This document shows positions 1-8,536 of a stretch of 53,817 nucleotides of DNA, one piece after another. The translations under genes were made by a program, and so were the position numbers. Positions within the stretch are counted from its first letter, which is position 1; every line of letters starts with the position of its first letter. The notes under the pieces are model-generated. The model saw only the letters and a list, made by a program, of their open reading frames with translations. It did not search any database and was not told where the DNA came from. Source of the stretch: Prevotella sp. (GTDB lineage: Bacteria > Bacteroidota > Bacteroidia > Bacteroidales > Bacteroidaceae); NCBI GenBank assembly GCA_022775105.1, contig JALFIX010000119.1, positions 1 to 53,817 on the forward strand, in the 5' to 3' direction.

Positions 1-744
1 AGGAAGCTCAACTGTAGTCAGAGGAGAGTAGTTGGTGCTAACCATGTCAGCCACGGTAGTACCGTTGCAGTACATTCCTGTGTAGAACAACCATGCACGT
101 CCGAGCATAGCCTCGGCAGCATATTTGTCAACATGTCCAACGCGAGATGAGTTGAGACTGTTTGTGGCTGGCATTGAAGAAGCAGCGTCGCGGAGGTCCT
201 GGAGAATCTGTCCCCAGAGCACCTTTACGTCGCCCTGCTTGTTGTCAGCCTCGGCAGCGTTTCTTACCAATGGTACATTGCCATACATTGAGGCAAGCTC
301 ATAGTAGTAGTAGGCACGGAGGAACTTAGCCTCACCGATGGCCTGGTTCTTTACGTCGTCAGACATACCCTCAGAGCCTTCGAGCACTTCAAGAAGTGTG
401 TTGGCACGTGAGATACCCTTGAAACGGTCGGCATAGAACTGGTTGGTCATGTCGGCGTTGTAGTTCATGAGCAAGTCCTCAGCCTGCATCAGCTTGTCGT
501 TGGTACCACCACCGCCGAGCTGGTCATCAGAAGCCAGACAGGCATTGTAGAGGAACGACATCTGAGGATTGGCATGTATTTCGTTCAGGTTCTGATATAC
601 ACCTGCGAGTACAGCCTCTGCGTCGGCGTCAGTCTGGGGGAACTGGCTGGATGACATTTCACCAATATTCTCCACATTGTCGATGTCGCACGATGCGAGT
701 CCCATTGTGCAAAGGGCTGTTGCTATATAAAATATCTTTTTCAT
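1..744 (-). CDS. SusD/RagB-family outer-membrane lipoprotein (N-terminal part, cut by the left edge)
   Basis: This encodes the first 248 residues of a SusD-family glycan-binding lipoprotein, which caps a SusC transporter at the cell surface. The start at 744 gives a lipoprotein signal peptide with a lipobox ending LASC, so Cys19 is the expected lipidated residue. The body shows the helical SusD fold signs: a stretch around AIGEAKFLRAYYYYELA and, later, a segment like KYAAEAMLGRAWLFYTGMY. It lies 21 bases downstream of the SusC gene on the same strand, the usual susC-susD order, so the two are almost certainly co-transcribed. The C-terminal half lies outside the window. The glycan bound cannot be read from this part. 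The family call is very secure. Confidence 0.95.
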   Translation of the reverse strand, partial: MKKIFYIATALCTMGLASCDIDNVENIGEMSSSQFPQTDADAEAVLAGVYQNLNEIHANPQMSFLYNACLASDDQLGGGGTNDKLMQAEDLLMNYNADMTNQFYADRFKGISRANTLLEVLEGSEGMSDDVKNQAIGEAKFLRAYYYYELASMYGNVPLVRNAAEADNKQGDVKVLWGQILQDLRDAASSMPATNSLNSSRVGHVDKYAAEAMLGRAWLFYTGMYCNGTTVADMVSTNYSPLTTVELP

Positions 745-765
745 TGTACGTTCAATTTTTAGAAA

Positions 766-3700
766 TTAGAATTTTACGTTCACACCTACCATGTATGTGC
801 GTGGCTGAGGATAGTTACCTACGTCAACACCTGTTACCCAAGACTCAGAGGCGATAGACTTACCGTTCTCAGGATCCATACCCTTGTAGCCTGTGATGGT
901 GAAGAGGTTCTGTGCTGCCACGTAGAGGCGGAGCTGCTGGAATGGGCAGTTCTTCCAGATGGTCTTGAAGTCGTAGCCCAATGTGAGGTTCTGCAGACGG
1001 AAGTAGTCGGCATTCTCAATATAGATGTCAGAGATTGACTGCCAGTTAACACCTGAGTTCATCTTGGCAAACTGAGGATACTTGTTGCTTGTGCCCTCGC
1101 CGTTCCAATATGAATAAACCTCTGAGGTGAAGTTCTCGTACTCACCGTCGGTGAACTTACGGTATGAGCGGGCCACCTGCTGGCCGAGTGCTGCATAACC
1201 TGTGATGTTGATGTCGAAACCCTTGTAGCTTGCGCCGAGGGTGATACCCATTGTCACGTCAGGTGTAGGATTACCGAGGTCGGTCTTATCGTCATCATTT
1301 ACAACACCATCGCCGTTGAAGTCAACAAACTTCAGGTCGCCCACCTTAAGGCTTGAACCCTGGTGAGAGTTGGCAGGATCGCCGTCCTTCAGAGTAGATA
1401 CGTATGCAGCGAGGTCAGCCTCGTTCTGGATAACACCAGCGGTCTTGTATCCCCAGAAGTAACCGATGGGGTGTCCTTCCTCGAAGCGTGCCATGTAGCC
1501 GGTGCCCTGTGCGAGCAGGTCGCTACCGCCGTTGTTGTACTTCTGCGGAGAGTTAACCTCTGTTACCTCGTTCTTGTTGTATGCAATGTTGTAGCCGATG
1601 TTGTACTTGAAGTCCTTGCCAATCTGGTCCTGCCAGTTGAAGGCAACCTCAATACCGGTGTTCTCAACAGTACCTGCGTTCTTCAGCTGGGAAGAGAAAC
1701 CTGTTGTAGGAGATACAGGAACTGCCACGAGCAGGTCCTTGGTCTTCTTCTTATACCAGTCGGCGTTGAAGCTCAGCTTGCCTCCGAAGAAGCGTGCGTC
1801 GATACCGATGTTAAGCTGCTCTGATGTCTCCCAGGTAAGGTCGGCATTGGCGAGACGTGAGAGAGAAGCACCACGTACGGGGGTGTCCTTGGTGTTGCCG
1901 AATGAGTAGTTGCTGAATGCATCGTATGCGAAGGCAGCCTCATACTGGAATGCAGAGATGTTCTTGTTACCGTTCTGTCCCCAACCGGCGCGCAGCTTCA
2001 AGAAGTCGAGTGTGCCAGAGAGTGACTCCATGAACTTCTCGTTGCTGATAACCCAACCAGCTGAGAATGATGGGAAGTAACCCCAACGCTTGCCGGGAGC
2101 GAACATTGAAGATCCGTCGGCACGGATGATTGCAGAGAACATATACTTCTCGGCGAAGTCATAGTTCAGACGTCCGAAGTATGACATACCACGAGTGTCA
2201 CCGCTTGGCAGACCGCTTACGGTGGCAGCAGTGTTGTTCTTCATCAGTGTCATGTAAGCGTGGTCGAAGTCTGAGATGATTGCGCTTGTGGCAGTTGCGC
2301 TGAGTTGGAAACCGAAGTCAGGACGGCTCTCGCCATACTCGGTACCAACGAGCACGTCGAAGTGGTTGTCCTTTGCGATGTCAAACTTGTAGTTCAGGGT
2401 GTTTGTTGTGTTCCAGCTCCAGCCTGTACCAATCTGGTTGGTGGCTGACTCGTTGGTGCGCTGGTCGCCCTGGTCGTTCAGGTGATATGTGCCGAGGAAG
2501 TTACGCCATGTCCAAGTGTTCTGCTTGTAGCTCACCTGTCCACGATAGATAAGTCCCTTGATAGGCTGAATCTCAATATAACCCACTACGTCGAGGTTGT
2601 GGTTTACGCTCTTGTTGTTTGCACTCTGGTTCTTCACCAATGAGGCAATCGGGTTGGTGGCGTAAGATGTGTAGTTGAAGAAGCCTGAGCTCTTCAGGTC
2701 GTCATAGCCGAAGTAGTCACCATTACTATTATAAATAGGAATAAGCGGGTTGGCGCGGAGCATTGTAGAGAGCTGGTTGGCATACATGTTACCGTCGTCG
2801 AGACCCTGCTTCTGGCGGTGTCCGTAGTAGAGGTTTTCACCCACCTTGATTACGTCCATACCCTTAGAGTTACGATAGATAACGTGCTCTGAGTTCAGAC
2901 GCAGTGTGAAACGACGGAAGTCAGACTTTGCATAGTCGCCTCCGAACACACCGTCCTGATACTGATAGCCGAGACCCATAGAGAACTTCGAGAGGTCGGA
3001 ACCACCGGTGATGTTCAGTGAGTGGCTGGTAGTAACGGCGTTCTTGTTGCGCAGAGCCTCCACCCAGTTGGTTCCTGGATTTGCACCGCTCTGATAGTCG
3101 GCGAGGAGCTGCTCGTTGCCCTGGAAGTAGTCTGCCCAGTTGTAGGGAGTCTCGCCAGAGTTATATTTTGCAAGGTCCATCACCTTCATATACTCGCCGG
3201 CGGTGAGCATCTGCGGCAGACGGTAGATGTTTGACCATCCCATATATCCGTCGTAGCTTACCTGTACCTTGCCGGCCTTACCCTGCTTTGTGGTAACGAG
3301 GATAACACCGTTGGCGGCAGCCGAACCGTAGATGGCGCAGCTTGCTGCGTCCTTCAATACGTCGATACGCTCGATGTCGGCAGGGTTGATGTTGTTGATG
3401 TCGCCACCCGACACACCATCGATAACGTAGAGAGGTGCTGTGTTGCCGTTGGTACCGGCACCACGGATGGTAACCTTAAATCCGTCACCAGGCTGACCTG
3501 ATGATGCCTGAATGTTTACACCTGGGGTCTGGCTCTGCAATGCGCCGAGAGCCTGTGTGGTGTTAAGCTTAGCGATGTTCTCGCCCTTCACCTCCACTGT
3601 GGCACCGGTGACGAGCTTCTTCTTCTGAACACCATAACCTACTACTACCACTTCCTCCAGCTCCTGGCTGTTGCTCTCGAGCTTGATGTTGTAGGTTGTG

Positions 3701-4011
3701 GCATTGCCCACGGTGATTTCCTGCGGCTTGGCACCCACGAAGGTGATTACCAGCACGTCACCGGGTTTCGCGTTGATGGAGTATTTACCGTCGAAGTCGG
3801 TAATCACACCATTGTTGGTACCCTTGATCTTGACTGTGGCTCCGATTACCGGACCCATGTCGTCTGTGACGGTACCACGCACTTTCTTTGCTTGCTGAAC
3901 GGCTGCTACTGGAGATTCCTTCGCGCCTGCGTAAGCGTCGGATGGCAAGGTTGCGCCGAGCACCGTGCATACGCCCATCAGCATGACTGATTTTTTGAAT
4001 TTCAAATCCAT
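766..4011 (-). CDS. SusC/RagA-family TonB-linked outer-membrane protein
   Basis: This 1081-residue protein is a TonB-dependent transporter of the SusC family, which imports oligosaccharides across the outer membrane together with SusD. A signal peptide covers about residues 1-28. A carboxypeptidase-like regulatory domain follows (about 42-112, beginning KVRGTVTDDMGPVIGATV). The TonB box EEVVVVGYG lies at about 119-127. The plug follows, with the family motif IDVLKDAASCAIYGSAAANG near residue 216, and then a long beta-barrel ending in aromatic-rich strands. No N-terminal STN domain is seen, so it is unlikely to signal through an anti-sigma factor. It is the first gene of a susC-susD unit. A leader of over 200 bases with a hairpin and two possible promoters precedes it. 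Distant GH43 (14148) and GH51 (right edge) genes suggest, but do not prove, a pentose-glycan substrate. Confidence 0.97.
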   Translation of the reverse strand: MDLKFKKSVMLMGVCTVLGATLPSDAYAGAKESPVAAVQQAKKVRGTVTDDMGPVIGATVKIKGTNNGVITDFDGKYSINAKPGDVLVITFVGAKPQEITVGNATTYNIKLESNSQELEEVVVVGYGVQKKKLVTGATVEVKGENIAKLNTTQALGALQSQTPGVNIQASSGQPGDGFKVTIRGAGTNGNTAPLYVIDGVSGGDINNINPADIERIDVLKDAASCAIYGSAAANGVILVTTKQGKAGKVQVSYDGYMGWSNIYRLPQMLTAGEYMKVMDLAKYNSGETPYNWADYFQGNEQLLADYQSGANPGTNWVEALRNKNAVTTSHSLNITGGSDLSKFSMGLGYQYQDGVFGGDYAKSDFRRFTLRLNSEHVIYRNSKGMDVIKVGENLYYGHRQKQGLDDGNMYANQLSTMLRANPLIPIYNSNGDYFGYDDLKSSGFFNYTSYATNPIASLVKNQSANNKSVNHNLDVVGYIEIQPIKGLIYRGQVSYKQNTWTWRNFLGTYHLNDQGDQRTNESATNQIGTGWSWNTTNTLNYKFDIAKDNHFDVLVGTEYGESRPDFGFQLSATATSAIISDFDHAYMTLMKNNTAATVSGLPSGDTRGMSYFGRLNYDFAEKYMFSAIIRADGSSMFAPGKRWGYFPSFSAGWVISNEKFMESLSGTLDFLKLRAGWGQNGNKNISAFQYEAAFAYDAFSNYSFGNTKDTPVRGASLSRLANADLTWETSEQLNIGIDARFFGGKLSFNADWYKKKTKDLLVAVPVSPTTGFSSQLKNAGTVENTGIEVAFNWQDQIGKDFKYNIGYNIAYNKNEVTEVNSPQKYNNGGSDLLAQGTGYMARFEEGHPIGYFWGYKTAGVIQNEADLAAYVSTLKDGDPANSHQGSSLKVGDLKFVDFNGDGVVNDDDKTDLGNPTPDVTMGITLGASYKGFDINITGYAALGQQVARSYRKFTDGEYENFTSEVYSYWNGEGTSNKYPQFAKMNSGVNWQSISDIYIENADYFRLQNLTLGYDFKTIWKNCPFQQLRLYVAAQNLFTITGYKGMDPENGKSIASESWVTGVDVGNYPQPRTYMVGVNVKF

Positions 4012-4066
4012 ACTTAAGTACTTTTTCTTAGATTTTAGTTTCTCATTTTTTAAATTAATTACTGTT

Positions 4067-4096
4067 TAAGACACGTCCACCCGTGGACATGCCTTA
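4067..4096 (-). promoter_or_regulatory. Hairpin in the susC leader
   Basis: CACGTCCAC at 4072-4080 faces GTGGACATG at 4083-4091. The stem extends after one mismatch by TAAG (4067-4070) against CTTA (4093-4096). It lies 56-85 bases upstream of the susC start codon, inside the expected mRNA leader. It has no T-tract, so it is not a simple terminator. Its role is unknown; leader or antisense control of susC genes is a reasonable guess. Confidence 0.5.
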
Positions 4097-4231
4097 TGAT
4101 GATTTTAGCTTCCGTTATGTACTGTTCTTTATCAACATGTTAGTTTAAATTATTTTGTATAATTATTACGTTTCGGTACTTTTTTTTATTGTTAGAAAAA
4201 GGGCAGTTGTTTGACTGTTCTAATTCGGATG

Positions 4232-4261
4232 CAAAGATAGGTCTTTTTTTTGAAATAGAAT
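4232..4261 (-). promoter_or_regulatory. Candidate promoter for susC
   Basis: CAAAGATA at 4232-4239 reads TATCTTTG on the minus strand, which fits the Bacteroidota -7 consensus TAnnTTTG. The -33 side is less clear. Transcription from here would give a leader of about 215 bases ahead of susC. The -7 element is seen; its use is inferred. Confidence 0.55.
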
Positions 4262-4392
4262 GATACTTTTTTGCTAAGTTTTAATACTATTCTGTGTTTT
4301 TAATACTTCTTTTATGTTTTCTCTTGTATTTTATGCTATAAAACATACTTTTCCTTAATTTTGTGTAATTTTGACACTAATTTATTGGGGGA

Positions 4393-4425
4393 GTTGACAA
4401 GTTGATAACTCGTCAACTTGTCAAC
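4393..4425. repeat. 13-bp perfect inverted repeat
   Basis: GTTGACAAGTTGA at 4393-4405 and its exact complement at 4413-4425 are separated by 7 bases. It lies between the two candidate susC promoters, so it would sit in the leader of any transcript started at about 4476. No T-tract follows on either strand. It may be a regulator-binding site or an RNA hairpin. Confidence 0.7.
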
Positions 4426-4482
4426 TATATAACATAATGTACGTATATAAGGCTCTACACTGGCTTGAATCTCACGATTGTG

Positions 4483-4513
4483 CAAAAGTAGCATTTTTAT
4501 TTCAATTAACCAA
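4483..4513 (-). promoter_or_regulatory. Second candidate minus-strand promoter upstream of susC
   Basis: CAAAAGTA at 4483-4490 reads TACTTTTG on the minus strand and matches TAnnTTTG. CAA at 4511-4513 gives TTG on the minus strand with a 20-base spacing, the canonical Bacteroidota arrangement. A transcript would run through the 13-bp inverted repeat towards susC. It could give a long leader (about 465 bases) or a separate short RNA. Confidence 0.45.
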
Positions 4514-4718
4514 GGAAATATAAGGAAACTTGAAAAAAAGAATAAAAGGCTCCTCCCTTGACCCTATAAAAACGTGGTTATTTTTGTGCTTTTTTGAATG
4601 GTTTATAGTGCATCTTTGCTAAATTAACGTGATTTTAACACGGAAATTGATGAAAAAATGTCTGTAATTGATTGAAAAATGCTCAAAAATAGGGCGTTTT
4701 TTGTGAAAAAACGGCTTC

Positions 4719-4815
4719 TACTGCCACCTTTATCACCCTACTGCCACCTCTACTGTCACCACTTAACCTGTTGTATATAAGAGATTTAACCCCAAAGGTG
4801 GCAGTAGTGGCAGTA
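4719..4815. repeat. Inverted array of ACTGCCACC motifs
   Basis: The left part (4719-4760) holds three copies of an ACTGCCACC-type motif, the third with one change (ACTGTCACC). The right part (4794-4815) holds the complement, AAAGGTGGCAGTAGTGGCAG. Twelve bases (ACTGCCACCTTT against AAAGGTGGCAGT) pair perfectly. The centre is AT-rich with TATATAAG. No gene overlaps it. Its function is unknown. Confidence 0.65.
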
Positions 4816-4841
4816 AAAAACAAAAAATATTTAGTATAGGG

Positions 4842-5033
4842 GGCTATTCACTTGTCTAGTGAATAGGGTATCCACTTGTTGAGTGAATAGGGCATCCACT
4901 TGTCGAGTGGATAGGGCATTCACTTGTCGAGTGAATAGGGCATCCACTTGTCGAGTGAATAGGGCATCCACTTGCCATCTGAATAGAGCATTCAGTTGCC
5001 ATCTGAATAGAGCATTCAGTTGCCATTATGTGT
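4842..5033. repeat. 24-bp hairpin minisatellite, about 8 units
   Basis: Eight consecutive 24-bp units start at 4842, 4866, 4890, 4914, 4938, 4962, 4986 and 5010; the last is partial. A typical unit contains ATTCACT, a 5-base loop, and AGTGAAT. Several variants keep pairing: unit 3 has ATCCACT facing AGTGGAT, and unit 7 has ATTCAG facing CTGAAT. Units 2, 5 and 6 carry one or more mismatches. There are no unique spacers, so this is not CRISPR. Because 24 is divisible by 3, both strands stay open and would read as 8-residue repeats, but nothing else supports translation. It lies just upstream of the promoter at 5106. Confidence 0.9.
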
Positions 5034-5105
5034 CCTCTGTTCACCTGTTCTTCAATGCGGCAGAGCGAGAAAGTATATATCTTTAGATTATATTTCCCAA
5101 AAACA

Positions 5106-5137
5106 TTTGGCGGTTTGGAAAAGAAATCGTAACTTTG
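5106..5137 (+). promoter_or_regulatory. Promoter of the membrane protein gene at 5154
   Basis: TTTGG at 5106-5110 and TAACTTTG at 5130-5137 are 19 bases apart, matching the Bacteroidota -33/-7 pattern. The expected transcript start is near 5144, only about 10 bases before the ATG at 5154, so the mRNA would be nearly leaderless. Confidence 0.75.
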
Positions 5138-5153
5138 CAGCAAAAATGACGAA

Positions 5154-6845
5154 ATGACTGACAAGATAATGGGAAGAGAGTCTTTGCTAAGATGGATATT
5201 CACGGTTGTGCTCGGAGTGAGTGCCTATCTGTTCTGGTTCTTGGGATATCCTTTTGCCATGGGATATCAGGAGCAGTTCCAGCTGTTCCTTTTTGACTAT
5301 GCCTATCTGGCGGAGCGCGTTGCTGTGCCTGGGGGTGTAGGTACTTACGTGGCGGAATACCTGACACAGTTTTATAATAGTCCGGCTATCGGAGCATTGG
5401 TGATTGCCGTTGTGTATGTGCTGATACAGAGGATGGTGTGGATGCTTGCCAAGCGAAATCTGCATGAGGGGAACAATCCTTGGTGGGCATATATGCTGTC
5501 GTTTGTGCCTTCGCTCATGGTATGGTGGCAGATGGGCGACGAGAGTACTATGTTGGCATTTTTGGTGTCGCTTGTGCTAACGCTTGCTGCCATGCTGTTG
5601 CTGCCCCGGGGCAGGATTCCTGCCGTGTGCTATGCTGTTGTGGCAGTTCCCTTGGTGTATTGGATTGCCGGCCCATTGGTCTTTGTGTTTGCCATTTATG
5701 CGGGAGCGAAGATTGGCGAAGAAGCCAGGACCCGTTTGTCGGCTACAGGCTTGATAGGTTTGTCGGCAGTTTATGCTTTGGCATGGTTATTATTAAGTGC
5801 ATTGTTCGTGCCTTATCCGGTGTATAGGCTGTTTGCCGGAATATTCTATTACAGGTTTATCGAGGCGATTCCATATATTTTGATTATTATTTCCGTCATC
5901 GCATTGCTTTTGACAATATTCCGTATTTATCTGCCAATTAAGAATCCAAAGATATTGTTGCCATTGTCGGCAGTGGCGTTGGCAGGAGTTGCCGCAGTGA
6001 TGATTCCAAGGGCGTATGACGAGCAGAAATATGACTTGATGGAATATGACTGGCTGGTGCGTCAGCAGAGATGGAACGATGTCATAGCCAAATCGGAGCG
6101 CAAGCAACCATCCTTGCCAATGAGCGTATGCGCCACCAACCTTGCCCTCGGTATGACGGGACAGTTGGGCGACCGCTGTTTCGATTTCTTCCAGAATGGT
6201 GCAGAGGGACTGTTGCCGGAGTTTGAGCGGAATTTCTCCACCACGTTGTTGACTGGCGATGTGTATTTCCTGCTCGGACTTGTGAATACCTCGCAGCGTT
6301 ACGCATTCGAGGCGATGGAGGCTATACCTAATTATAACAAGAGCGCGAGGGCGATAAAGCGTCTTGCCGAAACCAACCTTATCAACGGGCAGTATAAGGT
6401 GGCAAGGAAATACCTGAACATGCTACAGAAGACCATCTTCTATCGCAAATGGGCGGAGAGACGTTTGGAGATGATCGACAATCCGCGGCTCATCGACGAA
6501 AACAATGTCTATGGTTATCTGAGGAAGGTGCGCCTAAAGGATGATTTTCTCTTCAGTGACAAGGAGTTGGACAAGATGTTAGGTCAGTTGCTCATGCGCA
6601 ACAAGGACAATATGATGGCGATGCAGTATCTGCTCGTCTATCCGCTGCTCAATCGTGATTTCCCAACGTTTATGGGATATTACGGATATGTGCAGACATT
6701 GAAGAATTATACCCCGAAGGCATGTGTCGAGGCTGTGGCATTGGCTTATGCGCAGCAGAGGAAGTTGCCGCAGGCGGAGATCCAACGCTATCAGATGTCT
6801 TCAACGTGGAAATATCTTATGGGGGAATGGAAGTTGGGGAATTAG
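5154..6845 (+). CDS. Multi-spanning membrane protein with helical-repeat C-terminus (DUF6057-like)
   Basis: This 563-residue protein has about eight hydrophobic segments in its first 290 residues and a soluble C-terminal half that looks like TPR-type helices. It resembles an uncharacterised Bacteroidota family that I recall as DUF6057; no activity is known to me. It is a paralogue of the shorter protein encoded at 10001-11284. Both share a motif like EQFQLFL near the first membrane segment, a (Y/F)LTQFY motif about 50 residues later, and a C-terminal segment around IKRLAETNLINGQYKVA. It is followed on the same strand by a CXXCH-containing lipoprotein gene (7007), and the same pairing recurs inverted at 8523-11284. 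That suggests the two proteins work together at the cytoplasmic membrane, but this is inference. Confidence 0.85.
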   Translation: MTDKIMGRESLLRWIFTVVLGVSAYLFWFLGYPFAMGYQEQFQLFLFDYAYLAERVAVPGGVGTYVAEYLTQFYNSPAIGALVIAVVYVLIQRMVWMLAKRNLHEGNNPWWAYMLSFVPSLMVWWQMGDESTMLAFLVSLVLTLAAMLLLPRGRIPAVCYAVVAVPLVYWIAGPLVFVFAIYAGAKIGEEARTRLSATGLIGLSAVYALAWLLLSALFVPYPVYRLFAGIFYYRFIEAIPYILIIISVIALLLTIFRIYLPIKNPKILLPLSAVALAGVAAVMIPRAYDEQKYDLMEYDWLVRQQRWNDVIAKSERKQPSLPMSVCATNLALGMTGQLGDRCFDFFQNGAEGLLPEFERNFSTTLLTGDVYFLLGLVNTSQRYAFEAMEAIPNYNKSARAIKRLAETNLINGQYKVARKYLNMLQKTIFYRKWAERRLEMIDNPRLIDENNVYGYLRKVRLKDDFLFSDKELDKMLGQLLMRNKDNMMAMQYLLVYPLLNRDFPTFMGYYGYVQTLKNYTPKACVEAVALAYAQQRKLPQAEIQRYQMSSTWKYLMGEWKLGN

Positions 6846-6858
6846 GAATTTTTATATA

Positions 6859-6948
6859 AACACAGAGGCACGGAGATACAGAGTTTTTATTAGAAACCTT
6901 CGTGTCTTTGTGTTCAAAAAAAACTCTGTACCTCTGTGCCTCTGTGTT
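6859..6948. repeat. Dispersed hairpin repeat, family 1 (copy A)
   Basis: The left arm (6859-6886, beginning AACACAGAGGCACGGAGA) and right arm (6921-6948, ending GCCTCTGTGTT) pair at 26 of 28 positions, with a 34-base loop. Other copies lie at 48950-49042 and 53090-53158, and a single arm at 14080. Here it separates the membrane protein gene from its lipoprotein partner and could act as a partial terminator or an mRNA-stabilising hairpin. Confidence 0.85.
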
Positions 6949-6969
6949 AAAAAATAAAGAATAAATTAA

Positions 6970-7022
6970 ATGAAGAGTGAAGAATTATTTAAATGAAGAG
7001 TGAAGAATGAAGAATGAAGAAT
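6970..7022. repeat. Dispersed GAAGAATGAAGAATG repeat, family 2 (copy A)
   Basis: Two stretches begin ATGAAGAGTGAAGAAT, the second extended by further GAAGAATG units. The same sequence is found at 20577, 43061-43091, 43135-43165 (inverted) and 50830-50882 (inverted). The predicted start codon of the following lipoprotein gene (7007) lies inside this repeat. Confidence 0.85.
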
Positions 7023-8536
7023 CAACGTTCGGCGGCCGAAGGGAAAGCCAGTTTCTGCACGAACTGACTGATGATAAATGGTTCGCATATATAGTGGTTT
7101 TGATTATGTCGTTTCTGGTATCTTGTACGGAGACGGTGGATAATGCGGTGTCTTCGGATAAAGTGCCGACTATATTCCCTGACTATGTGGGAGTGACTAT
7201 ACCATCGACGATTGCCCCGATGAATTTCGGCGTGGAGGGGAATGTGGAGAAGGTGGATGTAGTGGTCAAGGGCAGTAAGGGAGGCGAGTTGCATGTGCAG
7301 GGAGATTATGCCGACTTCGACATTGATGATTGGCATGAGCTTGTTGCGCGCAACAAGGGCGGAAAACTCACGTTTACCGTTTGTGCCAAGAATAATGGTG
7401 CGTGGACCCGCTACCGTGACTTCGAGATGCTTGTGAGCAAGTATGACATGAAGGACTATGGACTGACCTATCGCCGCATAGCCCCGGGATATGAGGTGTA
7501 TAGCCACATGGGACTGTATGAGCGACGGCTTGACAACTTCGACGAAAGGGCTATCATTGAGAATACCCAGGTGCCGGGGATGTGTGTCAACTGCCATACG
7601 TCATGCAAGACCAATCCCGAACGCTTTGTATTCCATATACGTGGCGACCACGGGGCTACATTGGTGAAGACGGGCGAGAAGTGTGAATTGCTTAAGGCCA
7701 AGAACGACTCCATAAAAGGCTCTATGGTCTATCCCTATTGGCATCCCTCGGGAATGTATTGTGCATTCTCAACCAATCAGACCCGACAGGGATTCCATGT
7801 TGTGAAGGACGAGAGGGTGGAGGTGTTTGACCTTTCGTCCGACGTGTTTGTATATGATGTGGAGAAACATCAGCTGATACTCGACACACTTCTCTCAACA
7901 AAACTCTATTCAGAGAACTCTCCGGTCTTCTCGGCAGACGGACGCACGTTGTATTATCTCACATGTTTGCAGAAAGAATATCCGTTGCAATTCAAGGAGG
8001 AGAAATATAATCTGTGCAGCATAGCCTTCGACCCCGACAAGGGAACATTCGTCAACAAGGTAGATACTGTGTATAATGCCGTGGCACAGGGCAAGACTGT
8101 GACGTGGCCACGTCCGTCATACGACGGTAGGTATCTGATGTTCACACAGATGGACTATGGATATTTCTCTATTTGGCACAAGGAGAGTGACTTGTGGCTT
8201 CTCGACCTCAGGACCATGAAGGCGCAGCCCATGAAGGCTGCCAACAGTGGTGATGCCGACAGTTTCCATAACTGGAGCATCGGTTCGCACTGGTTTGTGT
8301 TCACCTCCCGCCGCATCGACGGATTATACAGTCATCTCTATCTTTCGTGCATTGACGACGAGGGGCGTCCCACAAAGGCTTTCCTCCTTCCGCAGAAGAA
8401 TCCCCAGGAATATTATGCCAACTCGGTCTATTCATTCAACACCCCCGACTTCACCTCGCGCCCTGTAGAGCTTGACAGTAGGGAGGTCTCACGACAGATA
8501 TTGTCGGACAAGAGGGTGGAGACTACCGTAAGGTGA
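7007..8536 (+). CDS. Beta-propeller (PD40/TolB-like) lipoprotein with a CXXCH haem-type motif
   Basis: This 509-residue protein has an N-terminal hydrophobic segment ending LVSC, so Cys40 is the likely lipidation site. An N-terminal beta domain follows (motif VTIPSTIAPMNFGV). The motif MCVNCHT, a CXXCH of the kind that binds c-type haem, lies near residue 190. The C-terminal half has several propeller-like repeats of the form SPVFSADGRTLYYLT. It is paralogous along its length to the protein encoded at 8523-9977. The first 30 or so residues are unusually polar and come partly from a dispersed repeat at 6970-7022, so the true start may differ; no other in-frame ATG lies before residue 34. A role in periplasmic electron transfer is possible but unproven: the motif is seen, haem attachment is inferred. 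Confidence 0.85.
   Translation: MKNEESTFGGRRESQFLHELTDDKWFAYIVVLIMSFLVSCTETVDNAVSSDKVPTIFPDYVGVTIPSTIAPMNFGVEGNVEKVDVVVKGSKGGELHVQGDYADFDIDDWHELVARNKGGKLTFTVCAKNNGAWTRYRDFEMLVSKYDMKDYGLTYRRIAPGYEVYSHMGLYERRLDNFDERAIIENTQVPGMCVNCHTSCKTNPERFVFHIRGDHGATLVKTGEKCELLKAKNDSIKGSMVYPYWHPSGMYCAFSTNQTRQGFHVVKDERVEVFDLSSDVFVYDVEKHQLILDTLLSTKLYSENSPVFSADGRTLYYLTCLQKEYPLQFKEEKYNLCSIAFDPDKGTFVNKVDTVYNAVAQGKTVTWPRPSYDGRYLMFTQMDYGYFSIWHKESDLWLLDLRTMKAQPMKAANSGDADSFHNWSIGSHWFVFTSRRIDGLYSHLYLSCIDDEGRPTKAFLLPQKNPQEYYANSVYSFNTPDFTSRPVELDSREVSRQILSDKRVETTVR

Noticed and set aside
1363..1824. 153-residue plus-strand frame opposite susC
   Set aside because: It lies fully within the susC coding region on the other strand and has no signals of its own.
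4842..5033. CRISPR-like array
   Set aside because: Units are directly adjacent with no unique spacers and there are no cas genes in the window.
4856..5203. Open reading frame over the 24-bp repeats, giving 8-residue repeats such as MATECSIQ and STSGCPIH
   Set aside because: The frame is open only because the repeat period is divisible by 3; both strands are open, the end overlaps the real gene at 5154, and no start signal or known repeat protein was recognised.
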